Positions 60,039 through 64,000 of a stretch of 64,000 nucleotides of DNA are shown piece by piece (the stretch's first letter is position 1; each line of letters starts with the position of its first letter). Location of the stretch: the NCBI RefSeq assembly GCF_026625645.1, contig NZ_CP113056.1, positions 2,889,001 through 2,953,000 on the forward strand, in the 5' to 3' direction. The translations under genes were made by a program, and so were the position numbers. Source of the stretch: Ancylobacter sp. SL191 (GTDB lineage Bacteria > Pseudomonadota > Alphaproteobacteria > Rhizobiales > Xanthobacteraceae). The notes beneath the pieces are model-generated. The model was not told where the DNA came from. It worked only from the letters and a program-made list of their open reading frames with translations, and did not search any database.

Positions 60039-61082
60039 TTACTGGGCGAGGAAGGGGAACGGCTCGCTGGGTGCGAAGCGGGCCGACGCCTCGCCGGAGA
60101 GGACCGGATGGGTCGAGAGGTCAAGGCGGGCCGGCTTGGCCCCAGCCGCGAGGTTCAGCTTGTCCAGGTCCACCCAGAAGATCGAGGGGCTGTAGGCCGA
60201 CTCGAAATAATAGCGCTTCGCGCCAAGATCCCCGATCGAGCGCCAGATGGTGGCGGCGATGTTCGGCTTGCCGGGCGAGGCGAGGCCGAGCGGCACGGAG
60301 ATGGAGCGGATCAGCGAGAAGGCGGAAGCCACGGCCAGGGGCTCCTCCTTCTGCTTCGGCGTGGCGTTGAGTGCCCAGCTCATGCGCACGAAGCGGTCGG
60401 CGGAGTTGATGGTGCCCGGCAGGAAGTCCAGCCCGTCAATGTTCTTCCAGTAGGTGCTGATGGCCAGTTGCTGGTCGAAGGGCGGCGAGTTGGTCATCAC
60501 CGTGTATTTGGGGCTGTGATGGATCACGAGCTTGCCATCGACATATTCGAAGATGGCGCTGTCGCCGGTCTTGTCGGCCAGCGAGAGGTGGCCGGTCGCT
60601 TTGTTGCCGTCGGGCAGCACGGGCGCGACGATGGCGAAGGGCTCCTTCGAAAGGGCCTCGACCGCTTCGGCGACGGTGGCGAAATTGTCGAGCGCATATT
60701 GCGTCCAGGCGCCGACCGAGATCAGCTTCTTGCCCGACGCCTTCGCGTCGCCATAGTCGCTCTCCGCCAGATAGAGCGTATTGGCCATCAGGCCCGCCTC
60801 GTTCATGCCGTCGACGGTCGCCACATTGTAGAAGGAGGCGATCACCGAGCCGTATTTGGACGTCCAGGTGATCGACCCATCGCCCGCGCCGCCATTGCGC
60901 GCCATGCCGCGCGGGAAGGACCAAAGATCGGTTTCGGGATCCGCCATCCAGTCCATTGATCGACCGACGATGTAGCCGCCCGTTCCCGTCTCATAGACGA
61001 AGCGGGTGCAGGCCTCGGCCTGAAGATTGCTGAGCGCGAGCGCCGCACAGGCGGCGAGACCAAGACGATGAAAGCGTTTCAC
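60039..61082 (-). CDS. Secreted choloylglycine-hydrolase-family (Ntn) amidase
   Basis: A 347-residue protein of the linear-amide C-N hydrolase/penicillin V acylase family. The signal peptide ends AEA and the next residue is Cys25 (ACTRFVYE), the expected N-terminal nucleophile after processing. Other blocks are RSMDWMADPETDLWSFPRG, VDGMNEAGLMANTLYLAE and VMTNSPPFDQQL, typical of the fold. It should act in the periplasm; bile salts, penicillin V and N-acyl-homoserine lactones are substrates of relatives, so acyl-homoserine lactone cleavage is a reasonable guess. GAGGAGAGG precedes the GTG start. Confidence 0.88.
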   Translation of the reverse strand: MKRFHRLGLAACAALALSNLQAEACTRFVYETGTGGYIVGRSMDWMADPETDLWSFPRGMARNGGAGDGSITWTSKYGSVIASFYNVATVDGMNEAGLMANTLYLAESDYGDAKASGKKLISVGAWTQYALDNFATVAEAVEALSKEPFAIVAPVLPDGNKATGHLSLADKTGDSAIFEYVDGKLVIHHSPKYTVMTNSPPFDQQLAISTYWKNIDGLDFLPGTINSADRFVRMSWALNATPKQKEEPLAVASAFSLIRSISVPLGLASPGKPNIAATIWRSIGDLGAKRYYFESAYSPSIFWVDLDKLNLAAGAKPARLDLSTHPVLSGEASARFAPSEPFPFLAQ

Positions 61083-61284
61083 GAGACCTCTCCTCAAGGC
61101 TGCTTCGCGCCGACAGAACCCCGGCGACGGTAACACCGGTAGGGGTGAGGCGTTGCCTTTCCATGAAGAACGGCGTTTCACGTGGGGTGTGTGGCAGATG
61201 GATTTGGCGCATGTGCCCTCTCCTTGCCGCTTTCGCCGTGCTATGAGGGCGGCGGAACTGGGTGCCGTGGTGGTGTCCCAAGGC

Positions 61285-61914
61285 ATGACTGAAGGCACCG
61301 GGCCGCCCATCGTGGATCATCGCTCGCCCCGCACCTCGGAGCTGCTCTCGGCGATCGTGACCGCCCATTCGGCGGAACGCATCGGCGTGGGCGAGATCGT
61401 GCATGCCCTGCGCAACCGCGCCTTCGGCCTGTCCATCCTGCTGCTCGGCCTGCCGAACTGCCTGCCCATGCCGCCGGGCATTCCGGTGATCTGCGGCGTG
61501 CTGTTGTGCCTCGTCGGCGTGCAGATGCTGCTGGGGCGTGACGAATTGTGGCTGCCGCGCTGGCTGGCGGCCCGCACCATTTCCCGCACGCTGCTGGAGA
61601 AGATCGTCCATGGCGCGCTGAAATGGATCCGCCGCTTCGAGGCCTATTCGCGCCCGCGGCTGGCCTATTTCTCCAGCGCCGCCGCGCGTCTCGTGCTGGG
61701 CGGCGTGGTGGTCGTGCTGGGCCTCCTGCTGATGCTGCCGATCCCGATCTTCGGCAATTTGCCGCCGGGTATCGCGGTGTGCATCCTCGGACTCGGCCTC
61801 GTCGAGCGCGACGGCGCCTTCATCGCCGCCGGCCTGGTCGCCAGCCTTGTCAGCCTCGGCGTGATGGGTCTTCTGAGCTGGCTGATCTTCCAGGGCGCGC
61901 TCGCCGTCATCTGA
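61285..61914 (+). CDS. ExoD-family exopolysaccharide protein
   Basis: A protein of about 209 residues with the ExoD pattern: RTSELLSAIVTAHSAERIGVGEIVHAL (block RIGVGEIVHALRNRAFG), LLLGLPNCLPMPPGIPVICG, ARTISRTLLEKIV and two C-terminal hydrophobic pairs (VLLGGVVVVLG-like, GLVASLVSLGVMGLLSWLI). ExoD affects exopolysaccharide production and symbiosis in rhizobia; the mechanism is unknown. The ATG at 61285 is tentative; in-frame ATGs at 61153, 61198 and 61243 are alternatives with no better ribosome sites. Confidence 0.85.
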   Translation: MTEGTGPPIVDHRSPRTSELLSAIVTAHSAERIGVGEIVHALRNRAFGLSILLLGLPNCLPMPPGIPVICGVLLCLVGVQMLLGRDELWLPRWLAARTISRTLLEKIVHGALKWIRRFEAYSRPRLAYFSSAAARLVLGGVVVVLGLLLMLPIPIFGNLPPGIAVCILGLGLVERDGAFIAAGLVASLVSLGVMGLLSWLIFQGALAVI

Positions 61915-61936
61915 GAGTGTGTGAATAAACTCAGAG

Positions 61937-61966
61937 TTGCGTTTGGTAAAATGCAACCCTTATGAT
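61937..61966 (+). promoter_or_regulatory. Predicted promoter of the DUF2235 gene
   Basis: TTGCGT (61937-61942), 18-bp spacer, TATGAT (61961-61966), in an A/T-rich gap. A start of transcription near 61973 would leave only a short leader before the ATG at 61994. Confidence 0.45.
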
Positions 61967-61993
61967 GATGCTTCCGCAATGACGGGGGGCGTC

Positions 61994-63406
61994 ATGAGTG
62001 CGAAATCAACCGAGCCGTCGGCCGATCGAACAGCCATTAAGCGCCTGCCGCGCCGGCTCATCCTCTGCCTTGACGGCACCTGGAACGATCCCAACAGCGA
62101 GGACATCACCAACATCGTGCGGCTGCGCGACATGCTGCAGCCGGGCGTTACCGATGGCGTCGAGCAGCGCATCTATTATGACGAGGGCGTGGGCACCGGC
62201 GGAAGCAAGCTGAAGAGAAGCTTCGACGGCGCGACCGGCTCGGGCCTCGACGTCAATGTCCGCCAAGCCTACCGCTTCCTCAGCCAGTTCTACGCCCCCG
62301 GCGATGACATCTTCATTTTCGGCTTCTCGCGCGGTGCCTTCACCGCGCGCAGCCTTGCCGGCTATATCGGCGCGAGCGGGCTGCTCAAGGCCGAGAATTG
62401 CACGACGCAGAATGAACAGACGGTGTGGGAGCTCTACCGGACGCCGCCCAAGGACCGCTACCCGGCGGACACGGTATGGTTGCGCACGCTCACCCATGAC
62501 GGCGTACGTATTCGCGGTCTCGGCGTTTTCGACACCGTGGGCTCGCTAGGTATCCCCGGAAGTGTCTTTCGGAGAAATCGCGAGCGCTACGAGTTTCACG
62601 ACACGGCTCTATCCTCGATTATCGACGTGTCGCTGCATGCTGTGGCGATTGACGAGAAGCGGCGGTGGTACCCTCCCGCACTCTGGCAGGTGCCGCAGCA
62701 TGCGGGATTCACGGCGGTCGAGCAGGTGTGGTTTCCGGGCGTGCATTCCGACATTGGCGGTGGCTATCAGGCCGGGGGTATCGGCGCTCTGACGTTGGCG
62801 TGGATGCTGAAACGGCTCGACGCGTTGACACCCGCGGGACATGGCCCCGTTTTTCGGCCGGGTGAGCTTGAGGCGTTGCAAGGCGAAGACAGCCCTGACA
62901 TTCATGAGTCACGCAAGTCGCCATTATTTTTCATGGACCGCGACGATCCGACGTATCGCGTGATCGCCCAGCAACGCCCGCGTGGAGCCGGGGTGCGTGT
63001 CGCTGGCTTGCCGCCCCAGGCCCGCTCCATCGGTGAGCACATCCATCTCAGTGCGCTCGCCCGGCTGACCGACGGGAAAAACGAAGCGGGTGGCGCTTAT
63101 GATCCGCCGAACCTGCGCGCCGCGCTGGAGGCGTTCTTCGCGCCGACCCACACGGTTCTGCCACGGCCAAAGATCGCGCTCGGCTTCGTCGGCAAGCAGA
63201 ACCGCCCGCTCGACTGGATCGGCAATGCGGCCGATTTCGACGAATTGCGGGCGGCGCTGCCCCAGACGTATCGGGCGGAACTGGACAAGGCGCGCAACGT
63301 TTGGGCCGCGGCGGTGAAGACCGACAAGTCGTCCCGCACGGCAGCCGCAACGCCGGAGGCTGCGGCTGCCAAGGTGCAGAGCGCCACGGCGGAGACCGTT
63401 CGCTAG
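61994..63406 (+). CDS. DUF2235 alpha/beta hydrolase (Tle1-like)
   Basis: A protein of about 470 residues. [11 protein letters not shown] opens the domain, GFSRGAF (residues 110-116, Ser112) is the GxSxG nucleophile elbow, and [11 protein letters not shown] and [14 protein letters not shown] supply the likely Asp and His. DUF2235 includes type VI phospholipase effectors (Tle1) and uncharacterised cytosolic hydrolases. No VgrG, PAAR or immunity gene is nearby, so effector status is unsupported. The middle of the gene is somewhat less GC-rich than its neighbours. The ATG at 61994 follows GGGGGG; 61937 and 61979 are alternatives. Confidence 0.87.
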   Translation: MSAKSTEPSADRTAIKRLPRRLILCLDGTWNDPNSEDITNIVRLRDMLQPGVTDGVEQRIYYDEGVGTGGSKLKRSFDGATGSGLDVNVRQAYRFLSQFYAPGDDIFIFGFSRGAFTARSLAGYIGASGLLKAENCTTQNEQTVWELYRTPPKDRYPADTVWLRTLTHDGVRIRGLGVFDTVGSLGIPGSVFRRNRERYEFHDTALSSIIDVSLHAVAIDEKRRWYPPALWQVPQHAGFTAVEQVWFPGVHSDIGGGYQAGGIGALTLAWMLKRLDALTPAGHGPVFRPGELEALQGEDSPDIHESRKSPLFFMDRDDPTYRVIAQQRPRGAGVRVAGLPPQARSIGEHIHLSALARLTDGKNEAGGAYDPPNLRAALEAFFAPTHTVLPRPKIALGFVGKQNRPLDWIGNAADFDELRAALPQTYRAELDKARNVWAAAVKTDKSSRTAAATPEAAAAKVQSATAETVR

Positions 63407-64000
63407 CCCCGCCCGACGAACGGCGCGTTGGTGGCCATGATGGTCATGGTCAGCACATTCGCGTCGAGCGGCAGGCTGGCCATATAGGCAACGGCGCGGC
63501 CGGCATGGACCGGGTCGAAGGTCGGCTCGACCATGATCTGGCCGTTGGGCTGAAGAATGCCGGTCTTCATCTTCACCGCCATGTCGGTGTCGGCATTGCC
63601 GATGTCGATCTGTCCGCAGGCGATGTTGTGCGCCCGGCCTTCCAGCGCGACCTGCTTGGTGAGGCCCGTGACCGCGTGCTTGGTGGCGGTATAGGGCGCG
63701 GTGAGCGGGCGCGGGGCGTGCGCCGAGATCGAGCCATTGTTGATGATGCGCCCGCCCTTGGGAGTCTGCGTCTTCATGAGGCGGATGGCGGCCTGGGTGC
63801 AGAGAAACACGCCGGTGAGGTTGACCGTCACCACGCGCTGCCAGTCCTCCAGCGGGATGTCCTCGATCGGCATGCCCGGCGACCAGCCGCCGGCATTGTT
63901 GAACAGCACGTCGAGGCGCTTGAAACGGCGGGCAATCTCGTCGAACAGCGCGCGCACCGAGGCCGCGTCCGCCACATCCGCGGCGATGGGGTGAGCCTTC
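63403..64000 (-). CDS. SDR-family oxidoreductase (partial)
   Basis: A short-chain dehydrogenase whose N-terminus lies beyond the right edge. Visible are DVLFNNAGG (the NNAG motif), the catalytic Ser region IINNGSISA, and YTATK (the YxxxK pair), followed by [16 protein letters not shown](P)-dependent; substrate unknown. The cofactor GxxxGxG motif is not in the window. Its stop codon overlaps the DUF2235 stop tail to tail (CTAG). Confidence 0.9.
   Translation of the reverse strand, partial: KAHPIAADVADAASVRALFDEIARRFKRLDVLFNNAGGWSPGMPIEDIPLEDWQRVVTVNLTGVFLCTQAAIRLMKTQTPKGGRIINNGSISAHAPRPLTAPYTATKHAVTGLTKQVALEGRAHNIACGQIDIGNADTDMAVKMKTGILQPNGQIMVEPTFDPVHAGRAVAYMASLPLDANVLTMTIMATNAPFVGRG

Overview
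The window is chromosomal DNA from a GC-rich alphaproteobacterium. The evidence is a recA promoter with a GAAC-N7-GAAC LexA box, the purC-purS-purQ-purL-bolA-grxD gene order, a DUF1476 F1-ATPase-inhibitor-like gene, a usg gene, a CIRCE-controlled groESL operon and a BcsS-like gene. Together these point to Hyphomicrobiales, and I infer a Xanthobacteraceae-like organism (Ancylobacter/Starkeya type). Gene density is high. I see no tRNA, rRNA, insertion sequence, prophage or CRISPR array.

Layout. 1-1.6 kb: end of hutU, a VOC-fold protein and the hut-type GntR repressor. 1.6-5.8 kb: recA and alaS. 6.2-8.1 kb: a cyclic-nucleotide-gated K+ channel with a very long N-terminal extension. 8.2-15.4 kb: icd, a secreted propeller-like protein, trmJ behind a coupled 21-codon leader ORF, murI, a Tat-exported lytic transglycosylase, a DUF1640-like protein and rpsD. 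15.1-20.4 kb (minus): the purine operon with bolA, a monothiol glutaredoxin and two small unknowns. 20.8-27.3 kb: DUF1476, two SH3-repeat surface proteins, purB, rpe and a small Gly/Tyr-rich secreted protein. 27.3-29.7 kb: P1 peptidase, CcdA, GNAT. 29.8-35.6 kb (minus): a full branched-chain amino acid ABC importer (livH-M-G-F, a DUF6867 gene, livK). 36-46.1 kb: flavin reductase, BaiN-like flavoprotein, lysine-2,3-aminomutase-like protein, a split xdhC with a MoCF-MocA fusion, BcsS, DUF488 and a HerA-like ATPase. 44.7-48 kb (minus): a TRAP transporter. 48.2-53.7 kb: a phytase-like esterase and an HlyD/ABC-2 exporter. 53.7-55.6 kb: a gene-free repeat field. 55.6-64 kb: MFS transporter, groESL, usg, a choloylglycine-hydrolase-family protein, ExoD, DUF2235 and a partial SDR.

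Most genes are housekeeping. Many neighbours overlap by 4 bp (ATGA/GTGA), which supports translational coupling within the pur, liv, xdhC-mocA, TRAP and ABC-exporter units.

The least ordinary signals are these. (1) Downstream of the groEL stop codon there are two further in-frame cassettes, each ending again in GGMDF-stop and each carrying a near-perfect palindrome. (2) A 600-bp near-identical duplication lies inside an SH3-repeat gene. (3) A 1.9-kb repeat field holds several families of palindromic elements, including a 162-bp-period tandem array, around a hairpin-rich segment with no known identity. (4) A 21-codon ORF with a strong ribosome site is coupled to trmJ. (5) The K+ channel has a long low-complexity N-terminus.
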